From a bacterium (GTDB lineage: Bacteria; Electryoneota; Electryoneia; Electryoneales; Electryoneaceae), in contig JAHLLB010000023.1 of NCBI GenBank assembly GCA_020444425.1, positions 1 to 64,000 of the forward strand: a stretch of DNA of 64,000 bases, given 5' to 3'. Below are positions 1 to 8,164 of this stretch, one piece after another. The notes beneath the pieces were generated by a model. The model saw only the letters and a program-made list of their open reading frames with translations, was not told the DNA's origin and did no database searches. The translations under genes were made by a program, and so were the position numbers. How positions within the stretch are numbered: position 1 is the first letter of the stretch; the number at the start of each line of letters is the position of its first letter.

Positions 1-66
1 TCGGTAGTCGGTAGTCGGTAGTCGGTAGTCGGTAGTCGGTAGTCGGTAGTCGGTAGTCGGTAGTCG
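1..66. repeat. Tandem heptanucleotide repeat, unit TCGGTAG
   Basis: About nine perfect head-to-tail copies of the 7-base unit TCGGTAG, continuing past the left edge of the window. Related arrays of the same period occur at 10458, 40507, 47678, 52541 and 61374. There are no spacers, so it is not a CRISPR array. Confidence 0.95.
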
Positions 67-91
67 AAATCTATCTGAGTGTGATAGTTCT

Positions 92-191
92 TGCCCGTGT
101 TGGCTCTGACAACGCGGGTTTTCCGGTCAGAGTAAACCCAACCGGGGCATTACCGGCGGATGATCCACGACATGAATGTCGTGGGCATGTG
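92..191. repeat. Two palindromic border-conserved hairpin elements
   Basis: The first element (92-126) begins TGCCCG and folds as CCCGTGTTG (94-102) against CAACGCGGG (110-118). The second (157-191) reads GGATGATCC on the left, has stem CCACGACAT / ATGTCGTGG (165-173 / 176-184) with a 2-base loop, and ends in GGGCATG. The second is an exact reverse-complement match over about 34 bases to the element at 61485-61520. Neither has a T-run, so they are not ordinary terminators. Nothing else was recognised in 67-285. Confidence 0.8.
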
Positions 192-285
192 TAAATTTAG
201 GCCCCGGTGCCCCGAGCGGCTGTGTGCACGGTTCGCACGGTTCGCAGGGATAATCCAGCGAGGATGCCAGAGCTGCGAGACTGCC

Positions 286-2007
286 TCACGGCACCAGCAG
301 CAGCTTCCGGACTTCGTCATACCCGCCCGGCGCGGACGCCCGCAGGAAGTACACACCCCCCGCGAGCCGGTCAGCGTTCACCGTCCACACACACGTCCCC
401 GCCGCCACCGCGCCATCGTGCACGGTCAACACCTCACGCCCAAGCACGTCATACAGCCGCAACGTCAGCGCCGTCGCGCGCGGCAGCGAGAGCGTCACCC
501 GGGTCGATGCATTGAACGGGTTCGGCGCGATCCTGACTATCCGCGGGGTGACCGGCAGTTGGCCTGACGGTTCCTCCGCCACATCGGTGGTGCTGGTCAC
601 CGTTACCTCGACCTCGTCCCACGCCACCACCGCATCCGGGTATGCGCCGACGTTGAACACCAGCGTCGCCGTACCCAGCGGGAACCCTTCCGGAACAGGA
701 AATTCAAGGCCAGCGCGCGTGGAATCCAGCGCCGGGGTGTAGATCATCGGGTCACGCCAGCCGACCGCACGGGTTTCGCCGTCGGACGATACCAGTTCCG
801 CCCACACATCGCCTGTCCGTGTTTCTTCGCCGGTATTCGTGACTGTAATCTCGAAGCTGATGATGCCGTCAACCGTCACCGGGTTCGGCACGTCCAATTC
901 GCCGGACAAATCCACATCTTCTCCCGGCGAAATCGGATCGTAGTAGTCGAACAGATAGTAGCGTCCGATCGGTGAACGGTAGACCGCGTTGCCGACATGC
1001 CCGAGGTTCTGCACAATCGCCTGGACAAACGTCTCCGGTTCGCCGCCAAACGTGTACTGTACATGGTTGTAGTAGATCAGACCGCGTTGCTTGCGATGCA
1101 GTTCGCCCGACATCATCGCCATGCAGCTGATCTGTGAGCCGCCGGACATCGCCGCCGTATCGAGCTCACTGATCCATTGGATTACGTGCCGCGCACGATA
1201 CTGATCGAGAATCTCCGGGATCGTCAAACCGTCGAAATACGGCAGCAGATTCTGCAAGCCGAACGGCCAGTCGTCATATGCCGGACAGTCCGCGATCGCG
1301 CCGGGATCCGGAATCGCGAACTGGTTCCAGTTGTCGCCGACATGGCGCTCCGGGCCGATGTACGCGTACACCGCAGGATTCGCATAATTGTACAGGATGC
1401 GTGGAGTGGTGAGATTCTCGTCCCAACGGGTCGCCATCGCGTAACGCTGAATCATCCGCGCGCCCGCTGAATGTCCTGCGAAGACGAAGTTTTCCAGGTT
1501 CGGGAACGCGTTCAGCACCAGCACAGCCAACGAATCGAGGCAAGTAAAGCTGCTGCGGGTGAACGGACGCGGGTGTTCCGAATAGCTGTCTGACGGATAT
1601 CCGTAGCACCAGCTCGGACCAATATCGGCGATGTTGTGCCAGTACAGCAGCGAGTCGGTCAGGTCATACGCTTCGAGGTCATGGGTGAACAGGAATTGCG
1701 GGTAGACCGTCGCGAGATGATCCCACATCTCACGATCATGCTGGTTGGCGGCGGAATTGACATTCGCCCGGGCGATCTCCGCTTCACGGGAGGCGCCGTG
1801 AATGTTGATGATAACCCGCGTGATCTCCGGGTGCTGCTGCGTCAGGTCATGCGACGCTCCGTATGCCAGCGCCAGCGAATCGCCCCCCTCGTAGAACCAC
1901 AACCGCTCGATCGAGAGACTGTCCACCGGCTCCCACGCAGCCGCCGGACCCCACAGACCGAACACGAAGACGGAGATCACCGCCACCATGCACCCGAATC
2001 GTCTCAC
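286..2007 (-). CDS. Secreted alpha/beta hydrolase with T9SS sorting domain (paralog 1)
   Basis: Predicted 573-residue exported hydrolase. A signal peptide ends near PAAAW. The catalytic domain shows the nucleophile elbow GHSAG (Ser near residue 179) and a late LGH that could be the catalytic His (about residue 336). It is followed by an Ig-like or CARDB-type domain (SPGEDVDLSGELDVP) and a C-terminal sorting domain starting APNPFNAS, with LYDVLGRE and GGVYFLRAS, so it is expected to be delivered to the surface by type IX secretion. I chose the GTG start at 2007 because GGAGG lies 4 bases upstream and the length then matches the neighbouring paralog; an upstream in-frame start at 2100 has no such support. 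The substrate is unknown. The gene at 2116-3831 is a tandem duplicate of it. Confidence 0.85.
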   Translation of the reverse strand: MRRFGCMVAVISVFVFGLWGPAAAWEPVDSLSIERLWFYEGGDSLALAYGASHDLTQQHPEITRVIINIHGASREAEIARANVNSAANQHDREMWDHLATVYPQFLFTHDLEAYDLTDSLLYWHNIADIGPSWCYGYPSDSYSEHPRPFTRSSFTCLDSLAVLVLNAFPNLENFVFAGHSAGARMIQRYAMATRWDENLTTPRILYNYANPAVYAYIGPERHVGDNWNQFAIPDPGAIADCPAYDDWPFGLQNLLPYFDGLTIPEILDQYRARHVIQWISELDTAAMSGGSQISCMAMMSGELHRKQRGLIYYNHVQYTFGGEPETFVQAIVQNLGHVGNAVYRSPIGRYYLFDYYDPISPGEDVDLSGELDVPNPVTVDGIISFEITVTNTGEETRTGDVWAELVSSDGETRAVGWRDPMIYTPALDSTRAGLEFPVPEGFPLGTATLVFNVGAYPDAVVAWDEVEVTVTSTTDVAEEPSGQLPVTPRIVRIAPNPFNASTRVTLSLPRATALTLRLYDVLGREVLTVHDGAVAAGTCVWTVNADRLAGGVYFLRASAPGGYDEVRKLLLVP

Positions 2008-2115
2008 ACAACCTCCGGTTAACTCACGAAATGCAGACAGCAAGGTTGACAGACTTAGGCCACAAGACCGGCAAACAGCCCATCCGGAGATAAGATACAA
2101 CGATTCGGCGCTCGA

Positions 2116-3831
2116 TCACGGCAGCAGCATCACCTTGCGCACATCCTGGTACCCGCCGGGAGTGCTCGCCTCGAGGAAATACACGCCGCCCGCCAGCCGG
2201 TTGCCGTTGATCGAATAGGTGTACTGACCCGGTCCGACAGGACCGTTGAACACCGTCAGCACATCCCGTCCAAGGATGTCGAACAACCGCAAGTTCAGCG
2301 ACATCGGACGCGGAACGTCCATCACGACGGAGGTGCTGGCGTTGAACGGGTTCGGCGCGATCCGGATCAACGTCGGATCTTTCGCAAGCACGCCGTTGAT
2401 ATCCCCACCGACCGAGGTCGTGCTGTTGACCGTGACCAGCGCCGCGTCCCAGGCGACGATCACGTCCGGATACGTGCCGACGTTGAAGTACAACGTCGCC
2501 TGGCCATGCGGGAAGCCATTGGGCACGTAGAATTCCATGTTCGGACGGCTGAAATCCATGTCCGGTTCGTACACCATCTCCCGGGTCCAGCCGCGATGGG
2601 ACGTTCCGTTGATGCTGGAAACCAGCACCATCCAGACATCGCCGGTGCGCGTTTCATCCGACTCATTTTCCACCGTGACCGCGTAGTCGATAATCCCGTC
2701 GACGGTGTACGGAGTGGGGACCGCGAGATTTCCGGTAATGTCGATCGTTTCGCCCGGTTCCAGCGGGTGGTAGTGGTCAAAGAGGTAGTAGCGGCCGACT
2801 GCTGATTCGAGCACTGCGGCACCGAAATGTCCGAGGTTCGGCACCAGCGCCCAGACGAAATTATCCGGAATGCCGTCGTACTTGAAATCGAGGAAGTTCC
2901 AGAAAATCATTCCACGCTGCTTGCGATGCAACTCGCCCATCATCATCGCCATGCAGTTGTCCTGCGATCCACCTTCCATCGGCAATGTATCGTTCTCACT
3001 AATCCAGAGAATGAAATGCCGGGACGTGAAATTCGCGTGCAACTCATTTTCCGGGAGGTCCACGAAATAGTCGTACGGTTCGTCCAGCCCGAACGGCCAG
3101 TGGTTGTACTCCGGGCAATCCGCAATTTGGCTGGCGGACGGTATCGCAAACTCATCCCAGTTGTCGCCGACGTGCCGCTCCGGCCCGGTGTACGCATACA
3201 CCGCCGGGTTCGCAGGGTTGTACAGGATGCGCGGTTCGTCAAAGTCCAAGTCCCACTGCGTCACCATCGGGTAACGCTCGATCATCCGCCCACCGGCGGA
3301 GTGCCCGGCGTAGACGATGTTCTCCACGTTCGGAAACGCCTGGATGATCAGCTGCCCAAGCGTGTCGAGGCAGGTGTAACTGTCAATCCGGAACGGGCGC
3401 GGGAAATTGCTGTTGTCGTTAGAATGCCGCCCGTAACACCAGCTCGGCCCGATTTCGGCGAGCGTGTTCCAGTAGAGCAACGAGTCCGTCACATCATGAG
3501 AATCAATGTCGGTGGTGAACAGAAATTGCGGAGCGATGATCGCGGTATGGCCAAACACATCCCGGTCATGTTCATTGCCGGCGTTGAAAACCCGCCACGC
3601 GGCTTCTTCGGATTCACGGGACGCACCGTGCAGGTTGATGACCGCGCGGGTGATGTTCGGGTGAGTCTGGTTCAGGTCATGGCTGCTGTAATACGCAAGC
3701 GCGAGTGAATCGCCGCCTTCCCTGAACCACAAGCGCTCGGCCGATATGCTGTCCACCGGCACCCAGGCCAAAGATAGCGAGACGAAACAGAACAGGCTGA
3801 TCAACACAAGTGTCATTCGCAGCTGTGTCAC
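2116..3831 (-). CDS. Secreted alpha/beta hydrolase with T9SS sorting domain (paralog 2)
   Basis: 571-residue protein that aligns end to end with the product of the next gene downstream (286-2007). Shared features are SAERLWFREGGDSLALAY near the N-terminus, NLHGASRE (an oxyanion-hole-like HGAS), nucleophile elbow GHSAG (Ser near 178), PNLGHFG, an SPGE/EPGE-type Ig-like domain and a C-terminal sorting domain with APNPFNAS, LFDILGRD and GGVYFLEAS. The start is GTG at 3831 with AGAGGGG about 6 bases upstream. The pair is separated by about 110 bases and is likely a tandem duplication. A feruloyl-esterase or poly(3-hydroxybutyrate) depolymerase-like fold is possible, but the substrate cannot be read from the sequence. 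Confidence 0.85.
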   Translation of the reverse strand: MTQLRMTLVLISLFCFVSLSLAWVPVDSISAERLWFREGGDSLALAYYSSHDLNQTHPNITRAVINLHGASRESEEAAWRVFNAGNEHDRDVFGHTAIIAPQFLFTTDIDSHDVTDSLLYWNTLAEIGPSWCYGRHSNDNSNFPRPFRIDSYTCLDTLGQLIIQAFPNVENIVYAGHSAGGRMIERYPMVTQWDLDFDEPRILYNPANPAVYAYTGPERHVGDNWDEFAIPSASQIADCPEYNHWPFGLDEPYDYFVDLPENELHANFTSRHFILWISENDTLPMEGGSQDNCMAMMMGELHRKQRGMIFWNFLDFKYDGIPDNFVWALVPNLGHFGAAVLESAVGRYYLFDHYHPLEPGETIDITGNLAVPTPYTVDGIIDYAVTVENESDETRTGDVWMVLVSSINGTSHRGWTREMVYEPDMDFSRPNMEFYVPNGFPHGQATLYFNVGTYPDVIVAWDAALVTVNSTTSVGGDINGVLAKDPTLIRIAPNPFNASTSVVMDVPRPMSLNLRLFDILGRDVLTVFNGPVGPGQYTYSINGNRLAGGVYFLEASTPGGYQDVRKVMLLP

Positions 3832-3965
3832 GAGATACCCCTCTTCGTGCTTGATGCAACGGTCGATGCGTAAGATAGCAAAGGAAATTCACAGATTAAA
3901 GCGAGAGCCAAACATGCATCCAACTCACCACAGGTACTGACCGCACCCTGCTCCCCCAGAGCAAG

Positions 3966-3996
3966 ATAAACCCGCGCCAGAAAACTGACGCGGGTA
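3966..3996 (-). terminator. Putative intrinsic terminator of the porin gene
   Basis: On the minus strand an 11-bp stem with one mismatch, ACCCGCG(T/C)CAG, closes around TTTT and is followed by TTTAT, starting 30 bases after the stop codon of the gene at 4026-5294. The T-run is short, so strength is uncertain. Confidence 0.5.
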
Positions 3997-4025
3997 GCAA
4001 TCGTTCGGAACTCCCGGAACATCGA

Positions 4026-5294
4026 TCAGAAGCTGACCACCGCCGCGAGATAGAACCAGAGCGCCATGTCGCCGTCCATCACCCAGTCATCGGTGGGCAT
4101 GAATGCGCTGGCACCGCAATCCAGATTCACGTTCTCGTTCACCGGAATGATCGAGCGCACGTCGATTTCCTGGCCAACCTGCGTGTACTCAACCACCTGG
4201 CCATTCGTGTCCACATACGCCGCATCATTCGCGAACATGAAGCTGTGCACATCGACCATCACCGACACCCCGTTTTCCGGCTTGAAGCCAACGTGGAAGA
4301 TCGCGTCGATCATGCCCCGGCGGACATCCTGGAAATAGTCCATGTAGCCTCGGTAGACATGACGCGACATGAACGGCGCGTAAAACACGTTGTCGTCATC
4401 GACTGGGCTGTCCTCGTCCCACTTGTTGCCTGAGGTCATGTCCGCACCCGCGCCGATATACCAGTTCTTCTCGCCGCCGAGCATGTAATACACGTCCGCC
4501 GCCACGAGATAAGACGCCACATCACGATCCGCCTTCTTGCCGAACTGATACGCGCCGTCCATCATGAACTTGAAGTTGTCGCCAAGCATCCGCTTGTAAA
4601 AGAAACCGGCAGTGTACAGAATGTCCGCGTCTTCCTGCGTCGCAGGCTCGTTGTTGTTCATGTCCGCGCTGAACAACGGCTGGAAGTGATCCTCGAACAG
4701 CTTGCCGCTGAGCACGATCAGGTTACGGTCAGACTTGGACGACTGATTCGCCGTGCCGTATACGTTGTTCGCAAGATTCACGTGCGCCGCATCATAGTCC
4801 GTCACTTTCGCCAGCAACAACGACCAGTCGCCCATAATGGTGTCGAAGTGCACTTTCATGCCGTCGTAGGACCGCGGTCCATAGATGTTCCACCCGCCCG
4901 GACCGAAGATACGATTACGGCCGAGTTTGTATTCAAACCGGCCCGCCTTCACCATGATCGGCCTGTCAAACACGTTCTTCAGCTTGAAGTACGCTTCCTG
5001 CGCGTCGAAGCTGGACGTCGTCCGGTTGTTCGAAAGCTGCGTGCCCAGGTGACGCGATTCCTTGAACTTGACACGGATCAACAGGTTCTCGTTCGGCATC
5101 ACGTTGATCCCGACCATCGTCCGCATCGTGCCGTAGTCCGACATGCCGGTGTCGCTGTTGAAGTCGCGTCCGTCAACCTCGTAGCGGGGACGCAGGTTCA
5201 TGTCCAATGTCACCACGTCGCTGAGCAACGGCAATTCGGCCAATGCGAAGCCGGCGAGCAGCAAAATGCTCACAAACGCCAGTACAAATCTCAT
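4026..5294 (-). CDS. Outer-membrane porin-like beta-barrel (alginate-export-like)
   Basis: 422-residue protein with a clear signal peptide (LLLAGFALAE) and alternating hydrophobic/polar strands typical of a trimeric-porin or alginate-export family barrel. Visible segments include RVKFKESRHLGTQLS, AYFKLKNVFDRPIMVKAGRFEY and FGPGGWNIYGPRSYDGMKV, the last resembling the conserved 'R.W.G.R.YDG' area of AlgE-type barrels, and the protein ends in an aromatic residue (VVSF). The start ATG at 5294 has AGGAGG 6 bases upstream; the ORF extends further upstream without support. It is transcribed divergently from the B12 operon, and a CRP/FNR-like palindrome lies about 145 bases upstream. The transported substrate is unknown. 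Confidence 0.8.
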   Translation of the reverse strand: MRFVLAFVSILLLAGFALAELPLLSDVVTLDMNLRPRYEVDGRDFNSDTGMSDYGTMRTMVGINVMPNENLLIRVKFKESRHLGTQLSNNRTTSSFDAQEAYFKLKNVFDRPIMVKAGRFEYKLGRNRIFGPGGWNIYGPRSYDGMKVHFDTIMGDWSLLLAKVTDYDAAHVNLANNVYGTANQSSKSDRNLIVLSGKLFEDHFQPLFSADMNNNEPATQEDADILYTAGFFYKRMLGDNFKFMMDGAYQFGKKADRDVASYLVAADVYYMLGGEKNWYIGAGADMTSGNKWDEDSPVDDDNVFYAPFMSRHVYRGYMDYFQDVRRGMIDAIFHVGFKPENGVSVMVDVHSFMFANDAAYVDTNGQVVEYTQVGQEIDVRSIIPVNENVNLDCGASAFMPTDDWVMDGDMALWFYLAAVVSF

Positions 5295-5436
5295 GAACAA
5301 CCTCCTCGTTTTCCGTCGAAGTACGAATGAGTCGCGCCGCCTTCTCCCCATTGACCCAGTCAAGGCGGCACTTTTTGCCATTTGGGAAGCTACACCCGTC
5401 GATCTGCATAAGAAAACCCTTCAGGGGCCCAACGTT

Positions 5437-5452
5437 TTTGACGCGAGTCAAA
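5437..5452. promoter_or_regulatory. CRP/FNR-like palindromic operator candidate
   Basis: Perfect inverted repeat TTTGAC-GCGA-GTCAAA. Two 6-base half-sites separated by 4 bases match the geometry of binding sites for CRP/FNR-superfamily regulators (for example TTGAT-N4-ATCAA for FNR). It lies in the divergent region between the porin gene (4026-5294) and the B12 operon. Function is inferred from symmetry only. Confidence 0.4.
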
Positions 5453-5604
5453 CCCCTTTGTTTATCTTGATTTATGAAATTCTAGCAGATTATCAGCGAA
5501 CTTCGCAGTGAGGGGAGGCTAACCTGACCCGTACGCCAACGGATTCCGGTTGGTGCTTGTTCCGCCTTAAAAGCCAGACTATCTTCAGTCCTGAAACGCA
5601 GTCT

Positions 5605-5785
5605 GTTCTTGACAACGCTAGACCTTACCGCAAGAGTGAACGGGAATCCCGTGTAATTCGGGAGCGGCCCCCGCCACGGTAAGCGCGGACGACCACGACA
5701 TTTGTGCCACTGGGTTAACCACCTGGGAAGGCGTCGTGGAAGGATGATGCGCAAGTCCGGAGACCGGCTCACGCGGTTACGGCCC
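5605..5785 (+). ncRNA. Cobalamin (B12) riboswitch aptamer
   Basis: The core carries the conserved cobalamin-aptamer signature in order: GGGAATCCCGTG, ATTCGGGAGCGGCCCCCGCC (residues of the central J/P5-P6 region), CACGGTAA, and a full B12 box GCAAGTCCGGAGACCGGC at 5751-5768. Flanking CAACGC (5613-5618) and GCGGTT (5773-5778) may form P1; the exact 5' end is approximate. It precedes a three-gene operon ending in a TonB receptor, which fits repression of B12 uptake by B12. A downstream anti-Shine-Dalgarno hairpin suggests the output is translational. Confidence 0.9.
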
Positions 5786-5850
5786 AGACCTCCCCGGGGC
5801 AACGGGAGGTGGGACCTGCGGACACTTCGCTGTAACCCGCATTTCCTTCT

Positions 5851-5894
5851 CTCCTCCCGGCTTTCGGGGATGTCACCACGAAAACGGGAGGTTT
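5851..5894 (+). promoter_or_regulatory. Riboswitch expression platform sequestering the ribosome binding site
   Basis: CCTCCCG at 5853-5859 is complementary to CGGGAGG at 5885-5891, which is the Shine-Dalgarno sequence of the gene starting at 5898. A competing partner GGGAGG exists at 5804-5809. This is the arrangement expected when ligand binding switches between an exposed and a masked ribosome binding site. No T-run is present, so transcription attenuation looks less likely. Confidence 0.55.
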
Positions 5895-5897
5895 TTC

Positions 5898-7223
5898 ATG
5901 CGCCGGCTGCCCATTCTGCTATTGCTGTTACTCCTTGCCCTGCCGGGGATTACCCCCGCGCAGACCGCCCATGGCGTCTTCGCCCTGGTCGGATTCTCCA
6001 ATCCGGAACTCGTCTATCTCGACCTGACCGGCGAGTACCACGAATTCGGTCCGGTCGCGCCAACCGCGACTGCACTTCGCATCCATCAGGACAACTTGTA
6101 TATCGTCAACGGGGACGACTGGGGAACACAAACCGGCGGCGGCCTGTGGATCGCCGAACTCACCGACCTCGCTGACTACGTCAATTTCGGCACCCCATTC
6201 GATTGGACCGTGGTCGATCTACCGGACGGCACCAACCCCTACGACCTCGCCGGGTATGAACAGTATGTCTACGTCACGCTGCAAACTGGCAACGGCGTTA
6301 TAAAGCTTGACAGCGAAGACAGCTACGCCCAGGTCGCATCTGCCGATGGCATCGGCATGCCGCAGGGAATCGCGGTCAGCGGAACCATCGTCTGCGTCGC
6401 CGAATCCAACCTCGGCAACGGCCAGAACGCTTATTTCATGGACCTCGACCTGAACTCGCCGTACGCAATCCCGGTCGGAACCAACCCGCAGCAGATCACC
6501 GTGGACGCAAGTGGCAACTTCCACATCATTTGCACCGGCAACTACGGCGATATCACAGGTGAAGCGTGGAAAATCGACCCAACGTGGAACGAACCCCACA
6601 CCACCTCACTCGCGCTGGGCGGTACACCAAGCACGCTGACCATCATGAGCGACGGAGAGGGCAACGAAAAAGTCGTCGTCGGGGACGAATACGCAGCCAA
6701 CCCGCCGTACCTCTACGGCTATGACCCGGACGAGATGACGCTGGATGAAACGACGCCGAACTATCGTTCCGGTGGCTGGTCGCTGGCGGGTGGGAACAGC
6801 GGCGTGTACATCGGATCCGCCATCTCGAATTCCGTCTATTTCCTCGGTTACGACTGGAGCGGGTACGAATCGCTGCACACGTTTGATGCCGCCGTCGCGT
6901 CACTGGTCTACTTCGACATGCCGCTGTTGACCGTTGACGAACCTTACGCGGTGGTACCGGCAACCTTCACCCTGAGCCACGCGTGGCCGAACCCGTTCAA
7001 CGCGTCCACCTCGATCGCGCTGACCCTCGACCGGCCGCAACACGCAATGGTTTCCGTGTACGACATCCTCGGGCGGCAGGCCGCAACGATCCTCAACCAA
7101 TCGCTGATCGCCGGTACGCACCGGCTGCAGATTGAAGGGCACAGCCTCGCGTCCGGTCGCTACCTGGTCGTCGCCCGCGCCGACAACCGTACCGTCAGCC
7201 AACCCATCACCCTGGTGCGCTGA
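5898..7223 (+). CDS. T9SS-exported beta-propeller surface protein, BtuG-like B12 binder candidate
   Basis: 441 residues. The signal peptide (LLLLLLLALPGITPAQ) is followed by a YncE/SMP-30-type repeat domain over roughly residues 25-340, with blade motifs such as NLYIVNGDDWG, YEQYVYVTLQTGNGVI and GIAVSGTIVCVAES. A type A sorting domain follows (AWPNPFNAS, VYDILGRQ, SLASGRYLVVA). It is the first gene under the cobalamin riboswitch and overlaps the next gene by one base. In Bacteroides, BtuG is a beta-propeller lipoprotein that caps BtuB and binds B12; this protein has the same fold class and gene context but is predicted to be surface-attached through T9SS instead of a lipid anchor. B12 binding is inferred from context, not from residues. 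Confidence 0.8.
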   Translation: MRRLPILLLLLLLALPGITPAQTAHGVFALVGFSNPELVYLDLTGEYHEFGPVAPTATALRIHQDNLYIVNGDDWGTQTGGGLWIAELTDLADYVNFGTPFDWTVVDLPDGTNPYDLAGYEQYVYVTLQTGNGVIKLDSEDSYAQVASADGIGMPQGIAVSGTIVCVAESNLGNGQNAYFMDLDLNSPYAIPVGTNPQQITVDASGNFHIICTGNYGDITGEAWKIDPTWNEPHTTSLALGGTPSTLTIMSDGEGNEKVVVGDEYAANPPYLYGYDPDEMTLDETTPNYRSGGWSLAGGNSGVYIGSAISNSVYFLGYDWSGYESLHTFDAAVASLVYFDMPLLTVDEPYAVVPATFTLSHAWPNPFNASTSIALTLDRPQHAMVSVYDILGRQAATILNQSLIAGTHRLQIEGHSLASGRYLVVARADNRTVSQPITLVR

Positions 7224-8164
7224 TGAGATGGCTTGATCATATACCACTCGTGCCCGTGTCTGCTTGCAGACGCGGACCAACTGCTGGCAGATACGCCGCG
7301 CAGGTTTTGGTCCTGACGTTGTTTTTTGTGACATCCACCTTCGCCGGCGATCCATGGGCGGATGAAGTCGTCTCGGTCAGTTATGGTACCGGTGCCGGCT
7401 TCGGACAGGACGATTTCCCGGACAACATCCTCGGTCCGCCTGATCCAAACGCGACACCGGCCGCACCCGCAAACACCGAGGCGGAGCTGCTGACCCTCGG
7501 CAGTGGCGGCGAGATCGTGCTCGCCTTTCTGGACGGCGGCATCGTCAACGGGTCCGGCCCGGACTTCACCGTCTTCGAAAACGCATTCCTCGTCGGTGGC
7601 GGACCCGCCGTGTTCACCGAAACCGCTTTCGTCGCGGTCAGCGAGGACGGGGTCACCTGGTACGAATTCCCATGGACCACAGACCCGGTCGCTGGCGTCG
7701 CCGGCTTGACCCCGACCGACGGTTCCGCCGACCCGACCGACCCCAGCGTGAGCGGCGGCGACTCCTTCGATCTCGCCGATATCGGTCTCGAACACGCACT
7801 CTACCTGCGCCTCACCGACACCGACGATCTCGTGCCGGATAACGGAACATCCTTCGACCTGGACGCCGTCGCGGTAATCCACGGTGAGATGGAAACTCAC
7901 GCTCCGGCCCCGACGGCTTATTTGCCAGAGAGGATTGAACCGCAGGCGTGGCCGAATCCGTTCAACGCCAATGTTTCGCTGCTGCTCCCTGTATCCACCA
8001 CAGAACTGATTGTGGTTGACATGCTTGGACGAACGGTGGACCGGCTGACGGTGAACCGGGGCCGGGCCGTGTGGGACGCGTCCGGATTTCCATCCGGCCA
8101 GTACCTGCTGCAGCCACTCGGTCCTCACGAAACAACGCCGCTGCGCGTGGTGAAGGTGCGATGA
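7223..8164 (+). CDS. T9SS-exported surface protein of the B12 operon
   Basis: 313 residues. The ATG overlaps the stop codon of the previous gene (TGATG) and its own stop overlaps the next start (ATGATGA), so all three genes are probably translationally coupled. The mature part (about 45-225) contains GSGPDFTVFENAF and VAVSEDGVTWYEFPW, a pattern I associate with unassigned surface proteins found beside BtuB receptors. A sorting domain follows (AWPNPFNAN, VDMLGRTV, FPSGQYLL). The N-terminus is odd: a palindromic repeat copy (7251-7275) encodes VPVSACRRG in frame between the start and the hydrophobic core VLVLTLFFVTS of the signal peptide, giving an unusually long n-region. A later non-ATG start cannot be excluded. 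A B12-related role is inferred from the operon. Confidence 0.75.
   Translation: MRWLDHIPLVPVSACRRGPTAGRYAAQVLVLTLFFVTSTFAGDPWADEVVSVSYGTGAGFGQDDFPDNILGPPDPNATPAAPANTEAELLTLGSGGEIVLAFLDGGIVNGSGPDFTVFENAFLVGGGPAVFTETAFVAVSEDGVTWYEFPWTTDPVAGVAGLTPTDGSADPTDPSVSGGDSFDLADIGLEHALYLRLTDTDDLVPDNGTSFDLDAVAVIHGEMETHAPAPTAYLPERIEPQAWPNPFNANVSLLLPVSTTELIVVDMLGRTVDRLTVNRGRAVWDASGFPSGQYLLQPLGPHETTPLRVVKVR
7251..7275. repeat. Palindromic element inside the signal-peptide region of a CDS
   Basis: TGCCC border followed by stem CCGTGTCTGC / GCAGACGCGG with loop TT. The same stem family occurs at 39409-39437, 39471-39500 and 47916-47940. Here it lies within an open reading frame and keeps the frame. Confidence 0.8.

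Noticed and set aside
1-66. Tandem repeat considered as a CRISPR array
   Set aside because: The unit is 7 bases with no spacers and no cas genes nearby. The same applies to the other heptad arrays.
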